Assembly: GCA_034770075.1 (NCBI GenBank)
Contig: CM068384.1
Coordinates: 41,637,182-41,701,181 of the forward strand
DNA from: Aralia elata
Taxonomy: Eukaryota > Streptophyta > Magnoliopsida > Apiales > Araliaceae
Length of the DNA stretch: 64,000 nt
Reading direction: 5' to 3'
Part shown: positions 45,668 to 58,363 of the stretch, piece by piece
Position numbering within the stretch: position 1 is the first letter of the stretch
Layout of the letters: the number at the start of each line of letters is the position of its first letter
Translations under genes and position numbers: made by a program
The notes under the pieces: generated by a model
What the model was told of the DNA's origin: nothing
The model's database searches: none
The model's input: only the letters and a program-made list of their open reading frames with translations

Positions 45668-47640
45668 CTAATACTTTGTAGAATGAGCTTCTTGCAAAAT
45701 CTCTTTTCTCAGCTCCGGAACCATCGATATCCAGATCCTCCCTTCAAACCTTAACAGTCCCGTGCTATCCATTTTGTACTTTAGGTCCTCTCCCTCAGAG
45801 ATTCGCTCCTTCATGGCAACACATTCATCATCCTTTTCTTGAGCCTCCTTTATCCTGTCTAATAAAGTCGGACTCGCCTCTACTGCGAATAGTTTCTCGT
45901 CTGCATTCGTCAGATACTTGACTTCCAACTCTAGTCTTTCCATATCCTTGATCAGTTCCTTTTGAGCTGTCAGCATCATCAACTTATCTCTGCCCTTCCT
46001 ACTTAGAGCATCGGCTACTACATTGGCCTTACCATGATGGTATAGAATCTCACAATCGTAGTCCTTGATCAACTCCAACCATCGCCTCTGCCTCATGTTT
46101 AGTTCCTTTTGAGTGAAAATATACTTCAGACTTTTGTGGTCTGTGTATATCTCACACTTCTCCCCATACAGATAGTGCCTCCAAATCTTTAGAGCAAACA
46201 CCACAGTCGCTAGTTCCAGGTCATGAGTCGGATAACCCTTCTCATAGTCCTTCAGTTGTCGTGACGCATACGCAATGGCCTTCCCATGCTGCATCAATAC
46301 GCACCTAAGGCCTTTGTGTGACGCATCACTGTACACCATAAATCCCCCTGTATCATCTGGCAGTGATAACATAGGTGCTTCACTAAGTTTCTTCTTCAAC
46401 TCTAAGAAACTCTCTTCGCACTTATCCGTCCACTGAAACTTCACAGTATTCCTTGTCAAATTTGTTAACGGCGTCGCTATCTTCAAAAAATTCTGAATAA
46501 ATCTCCGATAGTAACCCACCAATCCCAAGAAACTTCGAACTTCTGTCAGCGTCTTTGGCTGCTCCCAGTTTATTACCGCTTTTACCTTGGCAGGATCCAC
46601 TGATACACCATCCTTGTCCATTACGTGCCCCAAAAATTGCACCCTTTGTAGCCAAAATTCACACTTAGAAAACTTTGCATATAGCTTCTCCCCTCTTAGT
46701 GTTTCCAGGGCTATCCTCAAATGTTCGACGTGTTCCTCCTCCGTCTTCGAGTAGACTAGAATGTCATCTATAAAAACGACAATAAATTTATCTAGATATT
46801 GCTTGAACACTTTGTTCATCATATCCATAAATACTGCTGGCGCGTTCGTCAGCCCAAACGACATCACCAAAAACTCAAAGTGTCCATATCGAGTTCTGAA
46901 TGTTGTCTTCGGTATATCATCTTGTCTCACCTTCAGTTGGTGATACCCCGTCCTCAAGTCAATCTTTGAAAAGTATTTTACTCCCTTCAATTGATCAAAC
47001 AAATCATCAATTCTGGACAACGGGTACTTGTTCTTAATCGTGACTTTGTTCAACTCCCGATAGTCAATACAAAGCCTAAGCGATCCGTCTTTCTTCTTTA
47101 CAAATAGTACTGGCGCTCCCCATGGAGAAACACTCGGACGAATATACCTCTTATCTAGCAACTCCTGCAGTTGAACCATCAGTTCTTTCATCTCCACTGG
47201 TGCCATCCTGTATGGTGCCTTCGATATCGGTGTTGTCCCTGGTACTAAATCGATTACGAACTCGACCTCTCTGTCCGGTGGTAAACCTGGTAACTCATCT
47301 AGGAAAACATCTGGGAATTCCCTTGCAATAGGTATCTGACCCAGCTCACCCTCTACTCTTCGGGTATCAACCACGTGAGCCAGATAACCTATGCAGCCCT
47401 TTCTAAGCAATCTTCTTGCTTGCATCATCGTCATACAATAAGATTGTCTAGGCGATTTATTACCATATAATACAACCCTCGACTTATTCGGAGTCTTCAA
47501 GTGTATACATTTCTTCTGGCAGTCAATCACAGCTCCATGATTAGATAACCAATCCATTTCAAGTATTACGTCAAATTCTCCTAGTCGTATCGGAATCAAA
47601 TGTACGCTCAGTTTATGCCCATTTATCTCAGCACAACAAT
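45668..47640 (-). pseudogene. X protease end, RT and RNase H, ~640 codons open
   Basis: A single open frame from about 47599 to the TAG near 45670. It contains the protease C-terminus (LGEFDVILEMDWL), the RT linker LPGLPPDREVEF, VSPWGAPVLFVKKKDG, IDYRELNKVTIKNKYPL, the palm motif FIDD at 46774-46763, thumb GYYRRFI, and RNase H with YSDASHKGLR, HDLELATVVFAL, YTDHKSLKYIF and DALSRK. All catalytic acidic residues of RT and RNase H are visible. It is the only RT in the window that is open through the catalytic motif. A frameshift near 47640 separates it from the protease active site. Confidence 0.93.
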
Positions 47641-47841
47641 TTCTATAACTTCTTTATTAGCTACTTCCACATTGATAGGATTCTCTAATTTCTCACGAGG
47701 TAAATTTAACCGTTTAGCAAATTCATCCGACACAAAGGAACAGGTAGCACCCGAATCGAACAATACATATGCACTGATATTATTGATTGAAATAATACCT
47801 GACACTACGTCTTTCGATTCCATCGCATCCTGCACTGTCAT
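47623..47841 (-). pseudogene. X gag end and protease active site
   Basis: Reads MTVQDAMESKDVVSG (gag end), then YVLFDSGATCSFVSDEF with the protease D-S-G, and stops at 47623 after a frameshift. Compared with Z, several codons around KEVIPV are missing at the shift. Confidence 0.86.
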
Positions 47842-48563
47842 TTTTAAGGTGCATGCTACTGGTCTGTTCTGCTATGTTGGTCCTCCGATAGTCAGCTTAC
47901 TGTTGTTCCCTTGGTTAGCACTGCCTGCATCGCTCTTCCTCTTTGGGCAATCCTTCTTCTGATGATCTGAAGCGCCACAAGAAAAACAACTTCCTACTTT
48001 CGCCTTTGGGCATTGTGGGGCAAAGTGCCCTGGTTGACCACAGTTGAAACAAACTCCTTTTCCTTTCATGCATTCTCCAAAGTGATTCCTTCTACATTTC
48101 TCACATTTATTGCCCTTCTTTGCATCCCCTCCAGATTTTCTTCCTGACATCTGACTATCGTTCCATTTTCTCTTATTTAGGTTACTTCCCCTACTCCTAC
48201 CTTCCTTATGACCATCGTCGCTCGTCTTCTTTTTCTGATCTTGGTTGTGCTTTGTTAAAGCTTCATTTCCTCCCTCAGCAATGATTGCTTTCTCAAGTAA
48301 TGTAGAAAATGTGTTGATCTGCAAAACCGCAACTATACACCCAGGGCTTTAACCCTTGTTCAAATCTCTTCGCTCGCCTAGCTTCGGTGTCTTCCTGATG
48401 TGGAGCAAACCTAGCTAACTCGTTGAATTTTACGGCATACTCCGCAATTGACATGCCTCCTTGCTTTAGTTCCAAGAACTTTATCTCTATACTTGCCTGC
48501 GTGCTTGCTGGAAAGTAATTTTCAAAAAACAGCTCCTTGAAACGAGCCCATGCAATCGCGCCG
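47842..48563 (-). pseudogene. X gag, C-terminal two-thirds
   Basis: Starts inside the gag domain at YGAIAWARFKELFFENYF (48563) and continues FLELKQGGMSIAEYA, KFNELARFAPHQ and RFEQGLKPWVYS. A frameshift near 48330 leads into MQINTFSTLLEKAIIAEGG, a K/R/N-rich linker and three zinc knuckles: CEKCRRNHFGEC, CFNCGQPGHFAPQC and CFSCGASDHQKKDC (~48095-47965). The N-terminal part was lost at the Y2 junction. Part of it (48199-48563) is present again at 51031-51395. Confidence 0.9.
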
Positions 48564-49036
48564 TAGGTCTTCCAAATACACAAAAAGGTCACAATGCCAT
48601 TTGGGTAATTATAGATCATCTTACCAAGTCTACTCATTTCCTACCTATAAAAGTTAACTTCAGTCTTGACCAGTTAGTCAAATTTTACATCAATGAAGTT
48701 ATTTCTAGACATGGAGTCTGTGTTTCTATAGTATCAGATCGAAATCCATGATTTATTTCAAATTTTTGGACAAGTCTCTAGAAACACTTAGGAATCCAGT
48801 TGAGATTAAGCACAGCTTATCACCCACAAACTGACGGTCAGATTGAGAGAACAATTCAAACATTGGAGGACATGTTGCGAACTTGCATCATAGACTTCAA
48901 GGAAAGTTGGAAAAATCAGTTACCTTTAGTAGAATTTGCCTACAACAATAGTTACCATGCAAGCATAGGAATGCCACCATTTGTAGCTTTGTACGAAAGG
49001 AAATGTAGGACGCCGAAGAAGTCAGTGGCAAATTGA
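48564..49036 (+). pseudogene. Y2 integrase core fragment, copy 1
   Basis: It matches Y1 7617-8085. It begins inside the GLPNTQKGHNAIWV region with stops, and is open at 48800-49036: MRLSTAYHPQTDGQIERTIQTLED, then VEFAYNNSYHASIGMPPF. The catalytic Glu is kept; the Asp segment (VSDRDPRF) is damaged. It then jumps to the 3' untranslated end, with no C-terminus or chromodomain. On the - strand a 114-codon chimeric frame (48637-48293) fuses antisense integrase with X gag. Confidence 0.88.
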
Positions 49037-49203
49037 TAGGTACGCTTGTGAGGTGCTATCCTTTTACGGATATGAGTCACAAGTTGGTATCATAGATAGG
49101 AAAGAACAAAATCTATAGCATAAATTAATATTCCTGTAACCACATTTATTTCTATAACCCGTACCATAATTTCGAGGACAAAATTCTTATTAGTGGGGGT
49201 GAA

Positions 49204-51030
49204 TGTAATATTCCGAACCCTAATAAGATTTGTATATGTAAATTATGTGTTTATTAAATGAAATTTTTTGTTTCAACTTTGTGTTATGTGATTTTATATT
49301 TTATTAAATAATTAGGTCAAATAAAAATATTTTCGAAACAACTTAGTCGTTGCTTACCACGGACAAAATGATTTGTCGTGCTTCCGACGAATTCACCGAG
49401 AAGCGTCTCGACAAATTATTTTTGTAAGCTGCTGTGTCGTGCTTGGAAATGACGAAGTGATTTGTCGTGCTTCGAAGTTAATATAATATTATATTAACTC
49501 ATAAAAATCTAAAATAAGTTAATTAGGGTTTAAAATGGTAAACTAAATCACAAACCGTAATTTGAAAACCCTAATTGGTAAAAGTTGTGTGAATTAGTAA
49601 ATCAAAACCCTAATTACTACACAAGAATCTTAATTTACATAATTAGATTCTAAGTAATGAATCATAATATTAATTATGAATCATTGAACTTATATTAAAA
49701 CCCTAATTAAAGATTTAAACCCTAATTTATGAATTAGGAAACCCTAAACCCTAAATATGAAACCCTAATCCTAATTAGGTTATCTAAACTTTAATTTATG
49801 AAATGCAAAACCTTAATTATGATATATAAGCTTAATTAAAGTATTACTAAACATAATTAAACATCCTAAACATGATTAACAAAAATCTAAGTTTAATTAG
49901 TAAGGAAATAAATCAAAATTAAAAGCTTAACCAATAGAAATTAAGCTAGGAGTGTTCAAGCTTGTGCTCAACACACTCCAACACAAGTAGGTGAGTAAGA
50001 TAAGATTTCAAGCAACACAAGTAACAAGGCTAGGATATTTATGGAGGCAAAATGTGGAAAAATGACTTAAAACCCTAATATGCAAGTTCTATAAATAGAA
50101 GACCAATCTGATCCTTCAAGCCACGAAAATTTGTAACCTATACACTTATTAATCAAGCCAAAACAAGCCTTTGCAGTAGCAAGATCAGAATCAGAAAGAA
50201 GAAATCAAAAATTTGTCAAAAAGGTGCAAAAACCCTAATTTTACACTAGATCTTTATAACTTTGTTAGATGTTATGTTTAGATGTTTAAGGATATGTAAT
50301 AACATGTTATTTAGTGATCTGGGTTGGTTAAACAAGAATCCATAACATTTAAATGGTTCGAAAATTGATGAAAAACATGAACTGACTTTGGCAGCCCAGA
50401 ATGATCTGACAGGCTACTTTATCAGACCTTTTGATCGGCTTAAATTAGTCGTTTGATCTGTTTTAAAGTTTGTATGTGTAGTATGCTATGTTGTTCACAA
50501 TATCCAATTGGTAGAATAGTAAAAATATATATAGGATGGAAGATATTAGTGGTCAAAACCCGTTGATCACTCACGGATGGCTAATTTTGGGCAACCCAGA
50601 AAATTCTAAGTATATCTGACAGCCGTCTGACAAGCTTTGACCGACTTTAATCTTGCTTATATGATGTTTGTAAATGTTATCTCTTGGATTGAGCATGTTC
50701 TATGCCATGTATACTACAACCTTTGAATCATTAAATCACATAAACAATAACAACCATGTAAGTTATTAACGGTCAGACATGGTTGACCGACCATGACTGG
50801 TGAGTTTCTGGGTAACCCAGAAACTCAAGAACAGTATGAACTAGGTTGTTTGACCATGAATTATATAGCATCAATTGATGTTGTTTAAACTGAAATTTCA
50901 TATGTCGTTGTACCTTGCCATGCCTAGTATAACTACAAACAAAAATTAAACTCAAAACATTAACCAACTGGAAATCATTTGCGGTCAAAAGTCCTTACTC
51001 GACCATGACCAAGTGTTCTTCATGAAGAAC
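49204..51030 (+). repeat. Y2 LTR, first 1.8 kb (copy 1)
   Basis: Starts TGTAATATTCCG after the AGTGGGGGTGAA tract, TATA box at 50090-50098. It stops abruptly at 51030, exactly at the base of the TTTAGCGAC hairpin, where duplication copy 2 begins. Confidence 0.92.
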
Positions 51031-53857
51031 ACCTTCCTTATGACCATCGTCGCTCTTCTTCTTTTTCTGATCTTGGTTGTGCTTTGTTAAAGCTTCATTT
51101 CCTCCCTCAGCAATGATTGCTTTCTCAAGTAATGTAGAAAATGTGTTGATCTGCAAAACCGCAACTATACACCCAGGGCTTTAACCCTTGTTCAAATCTC
51201 TTCGCTCGCCTAGCTTCGGTGTCTACCTGATGTGGAGAAAACCTAGCTAACTCGTTGAATTTTGCGGCATACTCCGCAATTGACATGCCTCCTTGCTTTA
51301 GTTCCAAGAACTTTATCTCCATACTTGCCTGCGTGCTTGCTGGAAAGTAATTTTCAAAAAACAGCTCCTTGAAACGAGCCCATGCAATCGCGCCGTAGGT
51401 CTTCCAAATACACAAAAAGGTCACAATGCCATTTGGGTAATTATAGATCATCTTACCAAGTCTACTCATTTCCTACCTATAAAAGTTAACTTCAGTCTTG
51501 ACCAGTTAGTCAAATTTTACATCAATGAAGTTATTTCTAGACATGGAGTCTGTGTTTCTATAGTATCAGATCGAAATCCATGATTTATTTCAAATTTTTG
51601 GACAAGTCTCTAGAAACACTTAGGAATCCAGTTGAGATTAAGCACAGCTTATCACCCACAAACTGACGGTCAGATTGAGAGAACAATTCAAACATTGGAG
51701 GACATGTTGCGAACTTGCATCATAGACTTCAAGGAAAGTTGGAAAAATCAGTTACCTTTAGTAGAATTTGCCTACAACAATAGTTACCATGCAAGCATAG
51801 GAATGCCACCATTTGTAGCTTTGTGCGAAAGGAAATGTAGGACGCCGAAGAAGTCAGTGGCAAATTGATAGGTACGCTTGTGAGGTGCTATCCTTTTACG
51901 GATATGAGTCACAAGTTGGTATCATAGATAGGAAAGAACAAAATCTATAGCATAAATTAATATTCCTGTAACCACATTTATTTCTATAACCCGTACCATA
52001 ATTTCGAGGACAAAATTCTTATTAGTGGGGGTGAATGTAATATTCCGAACCCTAATAAGATTTGTATATGTAAATTATGTGTTTATTAAATGAAATTTTT
52101 TGTTTCAACTTTGTGTTATGTGATTTTATATTTTATTAAATAATTAGGTCAAATAAAAATATTTTCGAAACAACTTAGTCGTGCTTACACGGACAAAATG
52201 ATTTGTCGTGCTTCCGACGAATTCACCGAGAAGCGTCTCGACAAATTATTTTTGTAAGCTGCTGTGTCGTGCTTGGAAATGACGAAGTGATTTGTCGTGC
52301 TTCGAAGTTAATATAATATTATATTAACTCATAAAAATCTAAAATAAGTTAATTAGGGTTTAAAATGGTAAACTAAATCACAAACCGTAATTTGAAAACC
52401 CTAATTGGTAAAAGTTGTGTGAATTAGTAAATCAAAACCCTAATTACTACACAAGAATCTTAATTTACATAATTAGATTCTAAGTAATGAATCATAATAT
52501 TAATTATGAATCATTGAACTTATATTAAAACCCTAATTAAAGATTTAAACCCTAATTTATGAATTAGGAAACCCTAAACCCTAAATATGAAACCCTAATC
52601 CTAATTAGGTTATCTAAACTTTAATTTATGAAATGCAAAACCTTAATTATGATATATAAGCTTAATTAAAGTATTACTAAACATAATTAAACATCCTAAA
52701 CATGATTAACAAAAATCTAAGTTTAATTAGTAAGGAAATAAATCAAAATTAAAAGCTTAACCAATAGAAATTAAGCTAAGAGTGTGCAAGCTTGTGCTCA
52801 ACACACTCCAACACAAGTAGGTGAGTAAGATAAGATTTCAAGCAACACAAGTAACAAGGCTAGGATATTTATGGAGGCAAAATGTGGAAAAATGACTTAA
52901 AACCCTAATATGCAAGTTCTATAAATAGAAGACCAATCTGATCCTTCAAGCCACGAAAATTTGTAACCTATACACTTATTAATCAAGCCAAAACAAGCCT
53001 TTGCAGTAGCAAGATCAGAATCAGAAAGAAGAAATCAAAAATTTGTCAAAAAGGTGCAAAAACCCTAATTTTACACTAGATCTTTATAACTTTGTTAGAT
53101 GTTATGTTTAGATGTTTAAGGATATGTAATAACATGTTATTTAGTGATCTGGGTTGGTTAAACAAGAATCCATAACATTTAAATGGTCGAAATTGATGAA
53201 AAACATGAACTGACTTTGGCAGCCCAGAATGATCTGACAGGCTACTTTATCAGACCTTTTGATCGGCTTAAATTAGTCGTTTGATCTGTTTTAAAGTTTG
53301 TATGTGTAGTATGCTATGTTGTTCACAATATCCAATTGGTAGAATAGTAAAAATATATATAGGATGGAAGATATTAGTGGTCAAAACCCGTTGATCACTC
53401 ACGGATGGCTAATTTTGGGCAACCCAGAAAATTCTAAGTATATCTGACAGCCGTCTGACAAGCTTTGACCGACTTTAATCTTGCTTATATGATGTTTGTA
53501 AATGTTATCTCTTGGATTGAGCATGTTCTATGCCATGTATACTACAACCTTGAATCATTAAATCACATAAACAATAACAACCATGTAAGTTATTAACGGT
53601 CAGACATGGTTGACCGACCATGACTGGTGAGTTTCTGGGTAACCCAGAAACTCAAGAACAGTATGAACTAGGTTGTTTGACCATGAATTATATAGCATCA
53701 ATTGATGTTGTTTAAACTGAAATTTCATATGTCGTTGTACCTTGCCATGCCTAGTATAACTACAAACAAAAATTAAACTCAAAACATTAACCAACTGGAA
53801 ATCATTTGCGGTCAAAAGTCCTTACTCGACCATGACCAACTGTTCTTCATGAAGAAC
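51031..53857. repeat. Tandem duplication, copy 2 (2827 bp)
   Basis: Second copy of 48199-51030. Differences seen include GTACG/GTGCG near the integrase end and single-base or two-base indels at ~52180 and ~53187. It leads without a break into the rest of the Y2 LTR. Confidence 0.95.
51396..51868 (+). pseudogene. Y2 integrase core fragment, copy 2
   Basis: Duplicate of 48564-49036, with the same stops and the same truncated end and one visible amino-acid change near the C-terminus (ALYER to ALCER). Open at 51632-51868. The antisense chimeric frame is also repeated, at 51469-51125. Confidence 0.88.
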
Positions 53858-56072
53858 ACCTTTAGCGACACTCTCCTTCCCAAAGCCCAGAACACTAAGA
53901 ATCTATGCAGTCTGTCGCTAAAGCCCTTTAGCGACGGAAATAAATAAAAAAAATTAATAAAACTAATTAATAAATTAGAAATAATTAGAAATAAATATTA
54001 AATAATTATTAATAATTAATAATTATATTCTAAAATTCATTTTAAATTAGAAAAATTTATTTTTACTATTTTTACATAAATCTGAATTATTATTTAATTT
54101 AATTAAATAATAATAATAATAATAATAAATCATTTAAATAATTAACTTAATTATTTAAAAATAATAATAAATCATTTAATAATTATATTAATTATTCAAA
54201 AATGATATTAAAGTAAATAAAATTATTATATGTAAATAATTAAATAAAATATTAAATATTTAAAAATATTATTAATGATAAATAAATCATTTAAATAATA
54301 TATTAACTATTTAACAATATTATAAATGATAATTAAATTATTTAAATATTAAATTAAGCTTTGAAAATTATTATAAGTAATAATTAAATTATTTTAATAA
54401 TAAAAATAAATTCTAAAAAAATATTATAAATGATAAATAAATTATTTTAAATAATATACTTGCTTTTTAAATATATTAGAATAATATATTAAAATTCTAA
54501 CAAAATCATAAATCATTTAAATAATGTTTTAAATATCTAAAATTATTCCAAATGATAAATAAATCATTTAAATAACATATTAAATATTTTAAAAATTTTG
54601 TAAATGATAATTAAATCATTTAAAAATATTCTTAAGCTTGTAAAATTATTTAAAAATATTACCAAGCTTATAAACATTATTTAAAAATAAGATTAAGCTT
54701 CTAAAAATATTATAAAAGATAATTAAATTATCTAGACTAATATTTAAGCTTACAAATGAAGTTTTATTGATAAACCTATGTGTTTAGCTATCTAATGACG
54801 CGACCGAGATACCGAATCGACGTCGAACCTTCGTGAAACTTGTCTATTTTAATTATATATGTATTATTATAGATTTTAATGTTTATTATTGATATGAATA
54901 GACATAAATAGACTACCCAACATTGATAAAAAGCATAAACTTCACGTGCTACGCTAAGGCAAGTCTTCTAACCTTGTTACATTTAAGCAAGTCTATTACA
55001 TCTTGCTATCAATTATTGTGAAGTTATTGCTTATTGTTCAGCATAACTTAAGAAATGAATCATTATTCATATATTGTTTATTCGAGCGTAAAATGTTGTG
55101 TCAAACCAAATTGTTTTGGTACGACATCTTATACTGAGAAATGGAACATCTTGATGTAAGGTGAACTGAAACACCTTGATATAAGGTGGTGGTAAATGTT
55201 GATTATATATCGACACAAAATTGTAGGATGATATGCATACTCCTAGGATATTGGTTAGTCTGATCCCCCACCAGATATCCGAAATCAAGCTTTTCTAAGT
55301 CATTGAAGACTGATAGAAATGATTAAAACACATTATTCATGTATAGAACCCTCAGTTATACATCTTTGACATCTTTCAACTCAAACACATTGTGTTTACA
55401 TTTTCAAATAAACTTGCTGAGCATTTGTAGCTCATTCTTGCATACAACTTTCTTTGCAGTTTTAGATGCTAATTGTGGAACTTCAAAGATGACCAAAGGA
55501 AAACGACCGTGTTAATTAGTTTTACTTTATTTAAGTCTTTTAAAGGCTTTGTTGTAATAACTTAGTATTGAGAACGATATAACTGAACTTAATGATATAA
55601 AATATATTATCATCCTTTATTATATCGAATGCGTTACACTCTGATCTTTAAATTGTTAGAATAGTTGTACTAGGTTAGTACGGTATCCGTACGAACTATA
55701 CATCTGAATGAAGGTATTTAAATGATCTTGGGAGTTCTATAAGCTTTGGGGTTACACTTAATGAGCGCCGATAAGGTGTCATCTTTACCAGAATGCGCCT
55801 CTCAGTTCTAGGGACAATCTTATCATTAATACTGTGAATGTCAGATAGATAGGGAATATCGATATGAAAGAGATATTCATCAGATATAAATCTATACATC
55901 CAAGTGAGGGTATCCAAACATAGTTAACGTTCTGAATATATCCAAACAAGTTATGGGGTACTATGAACCTTGGATAGATAGAAGTTATATATTATAGAAT
56001 ATTTATAGTTTTATAGTATCACGTGAGCACTAAATCTGCTACAGGAAGTGTAGAGAATTTGGGGGCGTCATA
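52036..56072 (+). repeat. Y2 LTR, complete, ~4.0 kb
   Basis: TGTAATATTCCG to GGGGGCGTCATA, the end CA having become TA. It is the only complete Y-family LTR in the window and the reference for Y1. Telo-box cluster ~52360-52620, TATA 52920-52928, donor-like AAAAAG|GTGCAA near 53055, hairpin 53859-53923, AT-only block ~53936-54745. The final ~1 kb matches 2095-3137 and 9346-10387. Confidence 0.92.
53936..54745. repeat. AT-only block in Y2 LTR
   Basis: Counterpart of 1020-1800: AAATAATTAATAAT permutations with no coding potential and clear indel divergence between the copies. Confidence 0.78.
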
Positions 56073-58363
56073 GTGCGCCTACTATATATTACAACACACG
56101 CTCCTTAATATCCTACACAATTAAGTACATATTCACATAACAATTAGTCACATACTGGATACCAAATAATGGTATATACTACTCTATAATGTTTCATTCA
56201 TATAAGAAACAAACTATTAAACAAGATTATACATACTAGTTACAGCATTATGACGCTTGCGCGTCCGCACGCCAACCTTGCCTATTCGAATGCCCAAGCG
56301 ACACGCAATTGCGTACGTCTAGCACGCCCATTCGATTTATTTAATACTCATTGCTTAATACTAAGTATCATTATAATTCATAACATTCATGTTTTAGGAT
56401 TTAGAACAATGTCTTTTATTGTCGGAAGCATTACACGTTGCACACGCGCATAACCGACGCCTTCTGTTTACACAACAGCCCTAAAAATGGTCAATTTCAA
56501 AATTACTCCAGGTCGTAAATTTCAATTCTAATCAATGAAAGTTATAGGTCTATCTCTAAGCTTTCCGGATCATCTTGAATCATTCAATTTGGAGTTTATA
56601 TGAGAAAGTTAGGTTCATTTTACTAAAGGAGGTCAGCATCGTACAACGAGCTCGCCCCGGCGAGCTCCTCTCTGACGGGCTCGCCCGTACACCAGATGAG
56701 CTCGCCCTAGGACATATGTGCTCACCCCTGAAGGCTGTGCTCGCCCTTAGGCCATGTGTGCTCGCCCCCGAAGGGCTCCTCTCTGCCGAGCTCGCCAACA
56801 AGCTCTGTTTTGGCACCCAAACTTCAAACCTTCATAACTTCTTCGTTACAACTCGGAATTAGGCCATTTCAGAGGCTATTGAAAGCTTACAACATGAACT
56901 ATAAGACTCCTATAGATTCATACACTTATAGCATTAACCAAAATTATCAAACATGAAAAATATCTACAATGGTCCTCTAAATTCGTCCAACAGTCCATGT
57001 TCTTGTTCAACAGTTCATTGTTCTTGCTCCATAAAGCCAAGGTAAGGATTTCTTTCATTTTTGTTCCACTTTGATGTTGTTAATGGCTTACATAGTCTCT
57101 TAACAACATTTACAAACATCCAAAACAAACAACAATAACAAGAATCGCAACAATAACTCAAACCCATCAACATAAGCTTAAAAGCTCCAAAAACCATAAA
57201 AACTTTTAAACTCTTAACCGAATCAGTTGGGATGGGTTTAGGTTGATGGTTTACCTCTTGTAATCCCTCCAAGATGCTAGAGAACTTGCTAGGCTTGGCT
57301 TGAGACTCTCCTTCTACTTCTTTGGCTCCTTTCTTCTCCACCCGTGTCTCTCCTTTCTTCTTCCTTCAAGTTTCTTCCTCTTCTTCTCCCTTTGTTCTTG
57401 TTCTTCCGCGCTCTCTCTCTCTCTCTCTATACCACTCCCTCCCTCTCTGCAGCTCTCTTCTTGCTAGCAAAAGGACTGAGCTTAGAAATAAGCTAAGTAT
57501 AAGAGAATGGAAGGGAAGGAGTCGGATGAATAAGGCTTGGGAGAATGAAGGAGTTCAACACCCAAGCTCCTCCTCTTTCTTTCTTTTTATGAACCTCTCT
57601 TCTCTCTACTATGCTCTCACTCTTTTTGCAGCACAAAGCTTGGTAATTGAAAGTTTGAATGGGGGAGGTGAAGAATTTGCATCAGGTGAAATGGAGCGGC
57701 ATAGGAGAATGAAGAGGTTGTAAGCCCGAGCATTAAATTGCTTGGCTCAAGGACATTGGCCGACACCCCCTCCTATGCTAAATTCTAATTGGTTCAAAAT
57801 GTTTTGGTTGGTTCCCTCTTGATATGACAAGCCAAAATAAATACAAAAATACACAAAAATATATCCGAGTACTCCCACTTTGGTACCCAATTTTCTCAAT
57901 AACTCTACCCATAATTAAAATGGGTACTCCCATAACATATTGGGATGCGTAAAAATAATTAATACGGGGTTGGTCCAAATATTCGGAACACCCATATAAT
58001 ACATTTCGGATATCGAATGAAACACGGGTGGGACTCAAAATGAAAATCCGACACTTAAAAAAATTATCTCTTCGCACACGTGTATTACTGAAATTTATTA
58101 AGGTCGAAAAGATGCAAAAATATTATGGCGTGAATAGTGCCTCGGTAAATGTGTCCCGTGAACAGTGATTTAGCGACGCTATGCGAAATCAATTATTCAC
58201 TTAAACAAAACTATAACACGTAAAATTTCATGCATTCACTTAATCCAGGTTGTCACACAACCTTTAAACATACAACACAAAAATAATATTAATAAAATAT
58301 AATATATTCATTAATACACATAAATTTAAATTACAAGGCTATCCAGAATTCATGGTCGTTACA
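56073..58363 (-). repeat. X 5' LTR remnant, 2.3 kb
   Basis: It matches 41908-44372. Its outer end (58363) has the TG terminus and its inner ~1.16 kb is missing. The minisatellite at 56637-56810 is about half the length of that in the other LTR. Donor-like AAGAG|GTAAACC at 57255/57254. Confidence 0.92.

Larger units (their letters stand above)
48199..51030. repeat. Tandem duplication, copy 1 (2832 bp)
   Basis: Direct copy of 51031-53857, differing at about 15 positions by eye plus small indels (5 bp net). It contains X gag (- strand), the X/Y2 junction, the Y2 integrase fragment, the Y2 PPT and the first 1827 bp of the Y2 LTR. ACCTT at 48199-48203, 51031-51035 and 53858-53862 is the microhomology at the junctions. 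Confidence 0.95.
48564..56072 (+). mobile_element. Y2: 3' part of a Y-family element inside X, with partial duplication
   Basis: Contains an integrase fragment, a deleted 3' end, PPT and LTR, partly doubled by the tandem duplication. The 5' LTR, gag and RT of Y2 are absent. Its right end joins X LTR sequence at 56073 (GTGCG), equivalent to 41908. One deletion running from X gag to Y2 integrase would explain both the missing X LTR/leader and the missing Y2 5' half. Confidence 0.88.
40744..58363 (-). mobile_element. X: Tekay-like element on the minus strand, with Y2 nested in its 5' part
   Basis: On the - strand: 5' LTR remnant 58363-56073, [Y2 fragment], partial gag from 48563, protease, RT, RNase H, integrase with chromodomain to 44440, PPT, 3' LTR 44372-40744. 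The TSD is TCAGG/TTAGG. PBS, leader, the gag N-terminus and about 1.16 kb of the 5' LTR are missing. Pol is the best preserved in the window but has two nonsense codons and a few frameshifts. Confidence 0.92.

Noticed and set aside
48293..48637. 114-codon ORF as a genuine protein
   Set aside because: Half is antisense integrase, half broken gag; it exists only because of the deletion junction, though it is duplicated.
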